Positions 49,898-63,390 of a stretch of DNA of 64,000 nucleotides are shown one piece after another. How positions within the stretch are numbered: position 1 is the first letter of the stretch; each line of letters starts with the position of its first letter. The stretch comes from Sycobia sp. Sy_11 (Eukaryota; Arthropoda; Insecta; Hymenoptera; Epichrysomallidae): the NCBI GenBank assembly GCA_018907035.1, contig JACCIC010000029.1:3722501-3786500 (forward strand). Direction: 5' to 3'. The position numbers and the translations under genes are program-made. The notes beneath the pieces were generated by a model. It saw only the letters and a list, made by a program, of their open reading frames with translations, did not search any database and was not told the origin of the DNA.

Positions 49898-50061
49898 GCG
49901 TGTGAGTTGTTACTGATGATGCACGATATATAAAGCAAAGCGTAGTGAGCGCGTGCAATCGAATTATCTATATATATATAGCGGCGCTAATCGAATTTTC
50001 CCGCTTGCAGGGGCGCGACTGACGCGGCCGCGCCGCCCGGCGGCGTTAATGATTATTTATC

Positions 50062-50065
<4 letters not shown>

Positions 50066-50112
<47 letters not shown>
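50066..50112. repeat. (TA)n microsatellite
   Basis: About 23 TA units. Confidence 0.95.
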
Positions 50113-50114
<2 letters not shown>

Positions 50115-50300
50115 CATACAGAGAAGACGAGAGCCGGGACCGTTGCGGGTGCGCTCGAGAGCTTTGTAATACTTATACGCACCCTTCGTTCTTTGGCGCA
50201 GATACTGGCCGATGCCAAAGGACTTCGGACACGCGGCTAACGAATCGATTCGCTAAATCGGTGGGACGTACTTGCTATAACAGCTCGCGGCCGAATATAT

Positions 50301-52430
50301 CATCCCTAACTCCGACATTTAATTTCTCGAAATTTCTTTTCCTTTAGCTACGCATGTCATGAAATTAGCTTAATACCGCGACTCTCTCCTTTCTCTGTAT
50401 GCTATCGAAATCATAAAAGACAAAATCGGTAAATGTGAACACCTTGTCGGTTCGTCTTAAAACACTTCATTTCACGAAAATGTCCTTACTAATAAGAAAC
50501 TATGTTTTGTTAAAAGATCCCAATTGAAGAGTTTTGAACGACGGACCGAAACACCTATAAATCAAAGTTTGGCAAAATCAAAATCCGGTTACATCGACGT
50601 ACAATTCCAAATAGAGAAAACATTTTTCTATTTTCCATTGGGTGCAGCATTTTCGTGATAACAGATTTCAGAACTTCACAAAGTTAAGTGTAATCTAACG
50701 ATATCCGTCTTGTTTTAGTGCCAGCATAAGCTATCGGCATATTCATCGTTTAAAAAAAATTATACGTTTTCCAAATCTGGCCAGCTGCAATTTTCAAATA
50801 TGTTAAGTGCGTGGACAAATTAGAAGATAATCTCGATTATAAAAGTTTTTGCACATATTTCATATTTGGCTGTGATGTATAAAATGAAACAACTATAGAA
50901 GTTGAAAAATGTAAAATGTTTAAGGAAAGACACCATATCAAGTCCACCATATTTCTCGAACCAAAAGATTTGAGATGATTCAACGTTCGTGTGTAAAATT
51001 ATGATTTGATAATAATGAAGATTTTTTATAATTAAATAAGTTTTTTTAATAATAAAGTTTTTTTTCCTAAATTCTTGTGTTGCCAGTACTTTATATTGAC
51101 AATGCAGTGATGAATAGTAAAAAATGGACAACGGGAACAAAAGAGAATAAAATAATACATTAGATAGTTACCATAAAAAAGATTCTTTAATAAATCTTAG
51201 AAATTTTATTATTTAAAGAAAAAATCAATTTCGAAAATTTCAAGTAAAAACGGGTTAACGCGATTTTCTCCATTTTTTTGTTGTATCATTCACATTTTAT
51301 CTTTTGCTCAACATTATTCGAAGCTGATTATTTTAAAATAAAAAAAAAAAAAAAAAACGAAAATCGTCTGTTGACGTTTAATTTTATATATGTACGAGTA
51401 ACGCGAACGGTTACAATGAATCGCTAAAGAAAACTGCAATATGAAACGATTTAAAATTGAAATGTTGCACTGTAACTGAAATATTATCATACATACGCGA
51501 AACGGCTATTTTAAATTAAAAATAATTCCAATTTCACATTTGAAATTTATCTCTTAAAGAGCTTACTTTGGTATGGAAAATCACGAGGAACATTTTTCGT
51601 TCTGCAGATTTTTATCTTTTACTTTTATCCGACGTGAATAGAGTAGCTCTTCGTATGTAATAGTAAACGTTTTACCGCCTTGTGTTATACCTACGCGGAT
51701 TTACAAATACATAGTACATAAAATATTTATCTTTACGTATATGCGGGTGTATTCGGTTGAGAGATTTGGAAAACGTAAAATATTTCATTCGTAAAAAACA
51801 AATACAAAAAAAAAAACATTCCTCCCATAATTCGCAAAGTGTGCGATGTTGGAATGAAAAATGTTTACATAAATGTTTGCAAATCCTTCATTTTTTCCAT
51901 TTTTATTACGTGAGCTCTTGAGCAAGCCGTCATAAAATTACAATTGATTCTCTGATTTATATAATGCTCCGGGAATTATTCCCGTCTGAAGATAAAACTT
52001 TCTGAAATGTCATTAGCGTCGATCTTAATTATTATTCATTGTTCACAGCTCCGATTTGGGCATTGAATTTTAGCTATATAAAGTCGAAAAATCTCCGGCG
52101 ACGGATCGAAATTAAAACTGATTTTAATAGCGAACGAAAATTGATGATATGTTGGCTAATTTCGTAAATAGACACGATAATAATTTGTATAATTTGTTTT
52201 TTATTCGAAGCATGTTTCATGATTGATCATACTTAATATATTATACATACTTAACATTCTACAATACCTTTTTGGATTTATATATAATACAAATTCGCGC
52301 TAAAATTCTTATAGTAATATAAAAATAAAAAAAACTTTTCTAATATTTCCTTTGTCGCAAGGTAATGAGCCGAATTTCTATTTGGCGATTGTGAAGGACG
52401 CACGGCTATCCTTAAAATATAATAATTCAA
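50301..52430. other. AT-rich stretch without genes
   Basis: Only short chance frames; a run of 18 A at 51341-51357. Confidence 0.45.
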
Positions 52431-52439
52431 ATCGCGCAT

Positions 52440-53211
52440 CCTGTACAAAATCAAGTGCTTTGTAGTTAGCGCCCCGGACGCAAACGAAAAGACGCCCCTC
52501 ACCCTCTCTGCAGCTACGATAGGCACGAGCATAAAGCCATGATGTCATTTAAACGACCGATTACTCGCACTCTACATAATAATAATAAAGCTTATTTCGC
52601 GGAGAACTCGGCTTTCCGTGGAGCGTCACAAAGCGGCCCTTTATCATCCAATCCCAATATATATATATATATGAACTTATCTTCCCCTCATGCGCTCTTT
52701 ATACACCCCCAAATATAATATAAAAGGGCCTCGATTATTGCGCTGATGTGTGTGTGTGGGGGGGGGGGTGTCTAGGAAATATCGACACGAATTTCTTAGC
52801 CCGACGTCGTCACCGAGACTTTTTACAGCTCCTCGCATTATACAGATATTATAACTTCGCCTCTCTCTGTCTCTCTCTCTCTATATATATATCAACGGGC
52901 GGCGTGGGTACGCGTAGTTTACGGCCGCGTCGGGGTGACGCTGAAATTTCGGTAGCTCCCCTAATCCCTCACCGTGCCGCCGCCGCCGTCGCCGCCACGA
53001 AAACTCGCGCACGCCGACGATGGGCTGGTGAATCGACGAGCGGCGCCATTTATTTATTATCGCCCATCGTCGCGACGATGGTTGGGCCGGGGTAGCCGCG
53101 ACGCAACGTTTCCATTTCATTATCGTGGCGCGCGCGCGCGCGCACGGGAGGAAGATGCGCCGGCCGAATTTATCCCGTTCACGCCCCTGCGATCTAGCTA
53201 ATGCCCTCTAT

Positions 53212-53212
<1 letters not shown>
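52440..53212. other. CpG-rich island, no supported gene
   Basis: Holds a G run at 52759-52768, CCGCCGCCGTCGCCGCC near 52976 and a CG run at 53127-53143. Frames on both strands are low complexity. (TA)n follows at 53213-53262. Confidence 0.4.

Positions 53213-53262
<50 letters not shown>
53213..53262. repeat. (TA)n microsatellite
   Basis: About 24 TA units. Confidence 0.95.
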
Positions 53263-55130
53263 TATATTATATATCCTTAATAAATGAGAAACGAGCGTCT
53301 AAATCTCAATTTGAATCAGTGTCTTATGTACCTTCGAGCCCCCTCTCTGTCAGTCTCCCTTTTATATAAATCTAATTTAATGTCCAATCGGGAAAGTGAA
53401 CCTTAAAATTGGATTTAATATATATTTTAAGTTAAGATTTAATAAATTTTCTTTTCTTTTCCAATTTGCTAGTTCTTTATAGCTTTGTAAAAAAAAAATA
53501 TAACGTCTCTTTTAACAATCGATTGCAAAAGCATTCTTTGATCTACTCGTGCGCGAAGTAAAAAATCTATTTAGCAATCGAACGTTACTTGACATTATGT
53601 ATGTAAGTATACAATCGTAAAATTACTTTGAAGTACGGATTTTTCTGTATTCCATTTCACACGCGACGCAGTCGAGCAAAAACGATTTCTTATCTGCTGT
53701 AAGTAAAGTACGAAATTACTGTGCGAAGCGAATATTAGCCGCCCGCATAGAGCTTCTTACACAAATGCCATAGATTTTACTTCAGGCTCAATGTAGTGGA
53801 TTAAAAATATTGTATACGCATATCGCGTATGAGTTGTTTTTTTACTTTTTCATCATAAGAATCGATCGCCTCAAGCGAGTCGCTAGTTGAGCGCGAAAAT
53901 TGAATGTGATCTGGTCAGACACTATTCACTCGACCGAGGCTGGTAAAAATTTAACCGACCGCAGGTGTCATTGACTCGATCGCGACGATTATTTTCCGTG
54001 AAAATTAGTTCTAGGCTCCTTTAAAAGCCGCGCGTTAAATAATCAATGTCGCACGAATAAGGCATGTATTTAACGCTCACGGAATATGATTTACAACGTC
54101 GATCCAAAAGTCAACCTGAAATGCGCTTTCACACCGGCAAGTATGAGAGCGAGACACGTGGCCGCACTGGGTATAGTGACATCTGTTGTAATTCGAGAGC
54201 GCGAGTAGGGTTTGACGGCATGAGCGTACGTGGCTGACTGCACAAGATCTGGCCAAACGATCGTACACTACTTTTTTTTTCGCGCAAAGGACAGGTTACG
54301 TTGGATTGGCTCTTGTACGAAAGAATCAAGTCTGAACAATTTACGAAGTATTGCCAACTTAATTTGCAATTCTGAAGACAAATGCGCTGTCGTCACGAGC
54401 CTACATGCTGTTGTTATTACGTTTTAACGAAGCATTATATTGTATTAATAAACGAAGTAAGACAAAATAAATTCTTTTTTAATATTATCTGCTTTAAATA
54501 TTATCTGCTATCATGTTCGACATACAACTTTTTTCATTTCTTTAGATTGGCACTCCGTACAGTCATTCGTAAAATCATCAAAAATACCAAACTTATAATA
54601 CCTAACTTAATGACAAATACAGAAAAATGTATTTATTGTTGATAAAAACCATAAGTCCTGAAATAACCTCCAATGACGAAATCAGGAATTTTTACTTTTG
54701 ACACGTACTATACCTTGGTTCAACCATGATATATTTTAAATTACAGAAGAACGTGAATTATCAGTCCTTGGAAGGGAAGTTTAATCCTATTCCAGTAGCA
54801 GAAACTTTCAAGAGATTAAATTATATTATTTGATAAAGTTATAACTTTTTTGACATAATAATGAGTATCAACTTAGAACTATAACTTTTATCTGTAAGCT
54901 TTAAAAATAGGTATAAAAAAGTTGTAAAAAAAGTTACAAAAGTTCAAAACTAGCTAACGTAATATAAAATTTTAGCTACGCTAGATGATACGCCAGAACT
55001 GAGAAATATAGAAAAATTCCGAACTGATTCTTCTGTATGAACTTCGCATATACTACCTAGAAATGTGAATTATCGTCCAATATTTTTTTTTTTTTTTTTT
55101 GAAATCCTCCGAAACTCCATTTCTTCAGCC
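53263..55130. other. mixed stretch without genes
   Basis: AT-rich with a higher-GC patch at 53850-54310. Poly-T at 55085-55100. No gene seen. Confidence 0.4.
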
Positions 55131-55268
55131 AAACAAATATATAAAGCCATTTATAGAATCGGCTACTTCGGCGAGTTCGAGCAATAAAAACGATAAAATT
55201 TACGCTCCTTATATATCGCATACACGCGCATAAAACGCTTAGCTCACCGGAAGCATTTCTCGCGCGCC

Positions 55269-55322
<54 letters not shown>

Positions 55323-55700
55323 CATAAAAACACTCCCCGCGCTCATCGTTTCTCTCTTTATATACAAGCTACTCGCCTCGACTAATTTACTCGAGAGTCC
55401 TCCCTCTCGCGGCGGGGGGGGGGGAGCGGACGCGATTCGCGCAAAGTCACGGCCGTGAAACCGTTACTCGGACCACGTCATCGTGCGTAAATCGGCTTGG
55501 GTGGAAGAGGGAAAGGGGGGCGAGCGAAGGAAATCAGTTACAATTCGATTGCGTCGGTCATACCATCGTATATACGCGTGCGTATATGAAACGACTGGGG
55601 ATCGGGGAGGGATGCGTTCGCCCTGTATATTTTTTTTTTATTCTTTCCTGAAGAAAATTGCCGGTTTCGATATCCTAGAAAGCTGACTATCGAGGCATAT
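55131..55700. other. CpG-rich island around a (TA)n tract
   Basis: (TA)n at 55270-55318, then a GC-rich stretch with a run of G at 55414-55424. No supported exon. Confidence 0.4.
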
Positions 55701-57480
55701 TGAACGAGCAGTCTACGCACATAAATAAGCATGAATTGGCCCATTACCGAGATCGAAAAATTTACTGGAAAATATCCGAGAATCGTTCGATCGACCGAAA
55801 TATCGTATTTATGCTTGAAGGGGAAAAATTGATTTCGACGTGCATTCGAATTAATCAGACAAATTCTTATGTTATTAACAGTTCTTTGGTTTTTCGGCAT
55901 TTCGGTAAAAGTCGAGCAAATTAGTGATAGAAAAAGGTTTCGTAGCGAACTATAACCATTATGCCTACAGATAGGGCCGAACTAGACTGACGGGAACCCG
56001 AAAAGATCTATAAGTTCGAGGCTACTTCGAAAGGATCATTTTCATATCACTTTAATAATACACATATATAAGAAATGAGAAAAAATAACCATACCGTTCT
56101 TATACATTTTTTTAAAAAATCGAATTTATTTCATAATAACTTGTAAGAGTCGTTTTTATAATATTTTTTTCATTTCTCTACTAATTTTTAAAATAAAGAA
56201 CTTCTTTGTGCTATTTCTGTCAGGAAATTCTTTAATTTATTTATTCTTTATTTAATTAATTCTTTATATTATTATTCTTTTTTTTTTAATGGAAATCGAT
56301 CTTTCGTATACGTAATTCGCTTTTGATATCATTAAAAATAATCAAGCTGTACAAATATTTTATTTCATTTACTATTTATGCCTGAAGATATCTTTTTCAC
56401 TTTATTTTATTACTATATATAAATATATTTATTAAGCTCGTCTTATTAAATTAATTCTTATCGTATATTATTTATTCTATGAATTTAATTTTAAAAAAAA
56501 TGCATCACTACTAAGAGATAACAAACTAAAACCGGCCCAACAAAACTCTTTAATATTAAATAAACAGTATGTAGGTAGTCGGAATTGGCACAGAAAAAAA
56601 TCCATACATTTAAATATCTATGGAAGTATTTTCAAAAATATTTAAAGACATTTTTTCAATTTAAAGTAACAATTTTATTTTATTTTTATTTGAGTTGAAA
56701 AACGGATCGCGATGTACTTGATAAAACATACTAAAATACAAATTTTTGATTCTAATTATCATTATAATATTATGATAAACAATTTGCAACCTTACTCTGA
56801 CCTGAACGAGAAAAAACTCTTATAAAAGAAGAGTTATTCATTATTTGATCTTCAAAACTTTTGCGAGCCTATCAGAGTGACAACGAAGAATTTATAAAAA
56901 TCATTGGGCAGTAAATTTTTTCAGTAAATTTTCTTTTATCTACAAATGGCTATTATAAAAAACTAAACATTATAACAAATTTAATAATTCACTGTAGATT
57001 AAATAATGTTCTTCTATATTTCCATATCATAAAAGTTAAGTATTTACTTTAAATGAATAAATTAATTGACACGCATAAAATTTGAATACGTATAATTTAC
57101 TAAATGATGTTGTAATTTTTAATAAAGAAAGACATTTTCAACGTGTAATAAAATACATAGTTTATAAAAAAAACTTTTTATACAATCTTCTACACGAGAA
57201 TAAGTATAAGAGAGTTATGTAAAAATTAAAAAAATTTTAAATTTCACGATACTTGAGAAGTGACGATAAATTTTTAATCACCCGTATCAATGCCTTCGTT
57301 CCGCAGACAATTTTAATAGCTTTGTACAATACTTTACTTAATCATTTTGCGTTCAAGCCTCGCCCATTATCTTGGCAACGAGTTGCATGAACTGCACTAT
57401 AAGAGTTTTTCTTAAATAATTTAAAATTATTCACACTTTTAATTTTGTCCTTCTAAAAAATTCTTTTCTTACATACCTGT
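55701..57480. other. AT-rich stretch without genes
   Basis: No gene, RNA or element recognised. Confidence 0.45.
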
Positions 57481-58870
57481 TATAAAGTGAAATCGTCAAA
57501 TTTGGCTTAATCACGTACGCGGCGACTCGACGTAACCCATCGTGGTTAAATGAAACTTCTCAGGTGCTCTGCATTTTTTTTATCTTTCGCAAATTTTAAC
57601 TCGGTTTCATGAAATTTCTCAATCGTTTATTAAAGTGTTCTCTTCTCGAATGACTCGGCGATTGAAACGACATGAAATGAAACGCATTTGTATTTAAAAT
57701 ACAGTCGACAGACTAAAATAGAGGAATATAAATATTCGGCCGAAGTGCCATCCAATCCCCATAATCCACCATACCCATTGACACTATTACATTATGAATC
57801 AAAGCGGCGAAAAAGGGATCGAGAAAAACTTGCCCTCTCCCCCTCCTCCTTCACCCAATCCCCCCCCCCAGAAAAAAAACCAAGGAAAGAACTGAATAAT
57901 TCAGGTTCGAATTCAGTCAGCAAAGCTTCGTATATAAAGCGGAGTATCCCTGAAGGTCTCTCAAATTCTCCTGCGACCGGCATAGGTAGACCCCGCGCAC
58001 ACTCGGCCGACTCCGTTTCACGCGTACATACACATATAAACATGACGACGTATACGTGTATTATACGCGTGAAAAAGGTCGCAGATCGCGCCACGGCCAC
58101 AAAGCGTCACGCGCTTTACGCAGGGCTGGAAGAAGCTGGCCGAGTACACATACGCAAGTTATTGAGGGCGGGCGAGCCCCATATAACCGCGGGGAGGGCG
58201 GGGGGACATTAATCTTCCGATCGCGGCCGTAATCGCGATGCTCGGCGCGCGCGCGAGCGGCGTCGGCGGCACCGCTTATCGGTGCCGCGTACGGTCGCGT
58301 ATCTCCCCGCATTCTATGGTATGTGTTTTTTTTTTTTTTTTTTTTGCTCTCATTTTCATAAATCGTGTCACAAAAGCAGCGGACGATCGCGACTGAGAGG
58401 AAAAGTTTATGCGTGCGTGAAGACAATCGATATTTCGCTCGTCCGCGCGGACATTGAGATTATCATCTAGATAGAGAGATGGAGCTGTAGAAGCAGGATG
58501 AGATAGGGCAGAACGGTTGATTAATTTGACGAGATATCCACGGCCAAAGACTCTGCGCAATTCCTAACCACAATCTATCCGCTAAGTCGACGAGTTACCT
58601 ATGGAACACCGCGTATGTGTAATACATATACAATATACGAGGTCTAATGCTGTGTGACTGAAGATGAGCTTTTGTCGGAGACGTACCCTCCCCCCCCCGG
58701 GGGCCGCCCACCCACCACTACATCGTGCTCATCCCCTTGCTCCTCCCTCCCCACGGTTATTCGGCTTTCTTTAATCCTTTGTTGAAGGGGTGTATACACT
58801 CGATTCGGGGCACGCACGTTTTCCTCGTTGCCGGGGTTCATTTCTTCCCAACCTATATCGATCGGTTCCT
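57481..58870. other. CpG-rich island, no supported gene
   Basis: The largest GC-rich island. Frames of up to 174 codons run on both strands over the same bases and are rich in R, P and S. A perfect 9-bp hairpin (GCGGCACCG, loop CTTAT, CGGTGCCGC) lies at 58266-58288. A T run sits at 58326-58345 and a mixed C/G run at 58690-58704. Confidence 0.4.
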
Positions 58871-59122
58871 ATAACGATGTGGTATGTTTTGGTGGCGAGA
58901 GTATTATATATATATACGATGGCACTCGACGGTGCCTTATAGCAAACGTAGTTGTTCCATTTATATGCTTTGCTTGTCAAATTTTTTGATCTTTGGCATC
59001 GTTCGTGACGATTATTACAACTCGCTTGCTCGAGATAATTATTGCTCTGTTGTCTGACATGTATAGCAATATCATTTTTAATCAATCCATATATGCGTAA
59101 ATTTGTAAATTATTGTCAATCG

Positions 59123-59173
<51 letters not shown>
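59123..59173. repeat. (TA)n microsatellite with TG interruptions
   Basis: About 25 units broken by ATGTATATAT in two places. Confidence 0.9.
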
Positions 59174-60880
59174 ATGAGTAAAAATATTCATTATAATATT
59201 CAAAGAATCTCGAAGGTGATATTATCAAGGTATAAATTCAAAATATAAAGCTGTAAATTGAAGCCAATTAATCGTTTAAGATTAGAAAGCTAAATTTACA
59301 AAAAAAAGATATAAATTGACGTGACTTTTATATCGTTTTTATTCTTTAAGTTTAAAAATTATCATGCGTACAAGGAGAGTCATCGCTACTCCGAATCCCG
59401 TATTTTATTAAAATTCATTCACATTTAATTTTTAAATCTGATTAAACGATTCTTACTGGAATTAATTTTAATGCTCAAAATTGTCTCTCTATATGCTGAT
59501 ACGTGATCTTTTTTTTTCAGAACTGCACATTTTTACAATGTCGTGTGTCTGCATTAATCCAATTTCGTGTATATCTCCTCATCATTTCTGCTCGGAATAT
59601 TTCAACGCAAACAGATTTAATATATAAAATAATTTGTACAGAAAATTAATCAGGATATTAAATAAAAATGTAACGCTAACTACGCAAGCAATTTTAAACT
59701 GCATTAAATGATTAAGTAATCATCAGTAATACTTTTTTTTAATAATTTTTTTATTTATTATTCTTGAGAATTATGGACTGTTTATGGAATTTAGTAAAAC
59801 CGGTGAATTAATTTTAAGAAAATTCGTGACCGACATCCTTGTTAGTGAATTTTTGTTTCCTTCTATGAGAAAAATGATCGTGCCATAACCTGTTGAACAT
59901 GCTGTTCTATATAGCACGAAAAGATTCAGAATGCTTTTCGAAGGGATTTCAAGAAAAGAAGGGAAGCATGGAGAAAGCACTGGTCGAATTGATTATAAAT
60001 GGTTCATATTTACAACTGGATCCTATCAGAAATATTTCAAATGTTCACTCAAAATCCTTCCAGTCGAAGATGTTCTACAAGGCTACAAGAATCGTTTTTA
60101 AAAGAAAACTTGAAAGAATGCTATAAGTGAAAAGATCATCGTATCCATACAAAAATCTTTCTAAGTTTCCTATGTCAATGGATTCTCGTATGCATTCAGG
60201 ATGCATTGTTGAAACTTCTTAAAGTTAATTCCTGTTTTCTTTTGGTGATTCTTTCCAGAAAGATTTCAAAACTCCTCGGCGAATTTATTCGGAATTAGTT
60301 CTTTTTCCCGCTCAGTAAATCTGTTCAAAAAGATTTCGAAAAGATCCTTGCACGAACTCAGTGATTGATCAAAGGTCTTCAAGCAAATAGTTTCGGAATC
60401 CCTTCAGAATTTTGCCCATTATATTGTATTATAATATTATTTGATAATATTATTTCATAAACCATGGATGAAGTCTTTCGTGCTGTTTGGGGCATCTACA
60501 TTGCAAAACAAACCCCGCAAGACAAACACATCGATGATTATTTTATTTCTTTCTTACAAAATTGATTTGGACATGAATTCTTTGCCCAGTAAATTGCAAT
60601 ATCTCTATAAAATGTATCCATTATACCATTTTTGTAGAATCTTCTTATAAACCAAAACTAATAAAATTGAGTTTTCAACAACGTATATCAAACGCCACTG
60701 TTGTTGGAATATACGCATATTGAATTTACTTTACGGACCTTTAGAATTTCCAACCCTCGATGGTAAATTACGAAATTTCAATTTAGAACGTCATACGCGG
60801 CCTATTTAGCCGACGTCCAGCTTTTACGCTATTTATTGCATAATATGAAGTTATTAGCTGTACCCATAACGTAAATAACT
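59174..60880. other. AT-rich stretch with weak internal repetition
   Basis: 60100-60420 repeats AGATTTC-like words (CAGAAAGATTTCAAAA, AAAAAGATTTCGAAAAGATC, and reverse forms such as GAATCCCTTCAG), which could be a decayed tandem array. The 77-codon frame at 59893-60126 shows no known domain. Confidence 0.35.
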
Positions 60881-61706
60881 CGTTCAACGTATGGACAAAA
60901 GCGATTTATATTTGAAAGCTCGTTTCGCGCATTTCCCCGCTCGCCCCCGTCCACCCGAGCTTCCGTATGCGTGCGCGATCCGCCTATTGTTTACCGTTGG
61001 ATACGGTAAGCGTATTCCGACCGAAAGCGTAACCGGGGCCGCGCGCGTACAAACGCGCAGGCTCGCCAGGCCGGCTTATTTACGGGGAATTAATCGTCGC
61101 GACGCACCGCATCATATCGCACGACCGTGTAACGTATTTGCATTTTGCCAAGATTTCTCTCACGACTCGGCCGTTTGTTTGCAAAGAAAAGAAAGAAATG
61201 TCTCGTTGGCCAATAATGCGGTAGATATACTACGCATGAGGAGCAACGGTGAATTTTTCAAGCATGACGACTCCGTGCACCGGAAAATGACTAATTGAAT
61301 AGTTTTTAATTGCGCGGCCGGGAATGCAAGTATAAAACGGAGGTTGGGGAGTAAAATCTTTACCCGCGCCTCTGCCTATCTCTATCTCCCTTATTCTCTC
61401 TAGCAACAAAAAAAAAAAAAATTCCACCGCACACTCCTCCCCCCTCCTCCCGTGGGATCTCGAGATTTTCTTTTATATCACCGCGACCGAGGGGGTAAAT
61501 ATTCGAGCGAAGCGGTACTCGAAAAGGCGCATATAGGGGAGACGCGCTATATTACACACAGGCATATCTATATATACTTTTGTGCCGAGGCATCGACGTT
61601 GTTCAAGAGGACGACAATGACACATTCGAAGGCGAGGGTCTCTCGCGTATAGACGTTGTTGACTTTGTCTATATGTGCATATATATAAACACATACACAC
61701 ACGCGC

Positions 61707-61760
<54 letters not shown>

Positions 61761-61980
61761 GTATGTATGAAGAATATATATGTATATATATGTATGAAAC
61801 GACGATGTCCCGTAGCAGGCTGAAATACATAAAGCAGAGGAGGGAGGGTGTAAACATACGTACTATCGAAGTATATAGGAAAAACGATCGAACTGATAGG
61901 GTCGGGTGTGTGTATATAAAGGAAGCCCACTGGAGTGGCGAGAGATTTTCGGGTGGCTTAGTGGGATAACTGAAGGGATC
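60881..61980. other. CpG-rich island with a (TA)n tract, no supported gene
   Basis: A 135-codon frame at 60891-61298 has mixed composition but no recognised motif, and no splice or promoter context was found. (TA)n at 61706-61755. Confidence 0.35.
61706..61755. repeat. (TA)n microsatellite
   Basis: About 23 TA units, flanked by CA/TG-rich DNA. Confidence 0.95.
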
Positions 61981-63390
61981 GGATAATGGTGCGAAATTGC
62001 GTGAATTTATTTTAACGATTCAAAATTCAACGAATAATATAATGTAATAATAAAGAATTTTTTAACTTTTCAAAACAATTGTAATACTGGTAAAATATGA
62101 AATTTGGTGCATTTCAATCATTCTGACGATATTTATTTTAATACGGTCTTGAATATATATAATACAACTTGTGGTTTTAAACAATATTATTCAAATTTAG
62201 TTGAATAACGAAACTGATTCGAAAGGGTCGGTTTACGAATATCATGGACATAATGAAATTAATAAAAAGAAATAAATGTCACAAATAAATGCCTGACTGT
62301 GCGTCTATCGCGAAATTTTTTTTATGTCAATGCTTTTGAAGGCTCTTCTTAAGCCTTTTATCAACCTATCATTCAATTATTTCAAATATTTAACTGAATT
62401 TTATATAGACAATTTTTACAAAAATGAAAAATCCAAATTCGTAATTCACTTAATCCATTTACGTCGGTAAGGTTTTTCAAAGAAACTTTCCTAAAAGAAG
62501 CCCAAAAAGTATTACATGTCACATCTTCGGACGTCATTATTGTAGTACTGCAGATCGAAGTGTTTATCCACATCCACAGACATTAGGCTCTGAAAACGAA
62601 AATCTCATTCTCAGCGAGTTGGGATTTTTGAAAAATCTGAATCTATAAGACTCAAAAAGCACATAAGTCCCTTACGTACCGAGAGGTACGAGGTTATATA
62701 ACTAGTCGGATTTATTAATTTATAGATGAAATTCAACCCCACTGTTGGGATTTATTGATTTCTAAATAAAGAATTTATTACATGGTTTTTGGTGCCAATG
62801 TTTTCAGATGAAAGTCCTGATATGTAGAGGGTTAAAGCGACCCCGATTTTGAATGCGGTTCGACCGAATATGTTGACAGTTTTATTGCCATTTCAGTTAA
62901 CATTAAAAATGCAATTTTGTATCAAATATTTGTCTTTAATTAATTTACTTCATAAGCATGCTTGGAAAATATCAATTTGCATTAATAGCTTTGGAACATC
63001 ATACTTCAAGGCTTACCTCGAGTGACCAAGTGGTCATTGTCAAGAATCTTTAAAAAAAATAAAAAGAAGCTTCATTCGTTTTTCCTTCGATCAATAGTCT
63101 TCTATCACTTGCTTGAAAAAAAAAACTTACTACTTCAATGAGAAAAATTAATTGTATACTCATTCCACTTGAGAAACTACACCACTAAGTACTGTACCAA
63201 GTATTGAAACGGATCGACCATCTTCGAATAGTTTTTTTTTTCTTTAAACGGCATTGTTTATATCTCTGCGAACGACGTCTATCAGATAAAACGCAATAAT
63301 ATCGAAGACTAAGAGAGACGGTTTATGCGAGATGCCAATCTTTAATTAAACGTCTGGAATCGCCATGAATTCCTTTGTTTAACAGGGGCG
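61981..63390. other. AT-rich stretch without genes
   Basis: A small hairpin CGTACC-GAGA-GGTACG lies at 62676-62691. No gene seen. Confidence 0.4.

Larger units (their letters stand above)
49560..50300. other. CpG-rich island with (TG)n and (TA)n
   Basis: Contains a near-perfect inverted repeat around AGTACT (GTGCCGCGCAG and CTGCGGTGGCAC, 49684-49708), (TG)n at 49853-49892 and (TA)n at 50066-50112. TATATAAAGCAAAG at 49928 is TATA-like. No exon could be supported. Confidence 0.4.

Noticed and set aside
57688..58560. Several frames of 94-174 codons in the large CpG island
   Set aside because: They overlap on both strands and show no domain or splice signal; absence of stops is explained by GC content.
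60891..61298. 135-codon frame with mixed composition
   Set aside because: The best candidate in the right half but no homology recognised, no promoter and no splice context; kept only as a note on the island.
61568..61969. Frames of 120-129 codons over a (TA)n tract
   Set aside because: Built largely of IYIYIY from the microsatellite.
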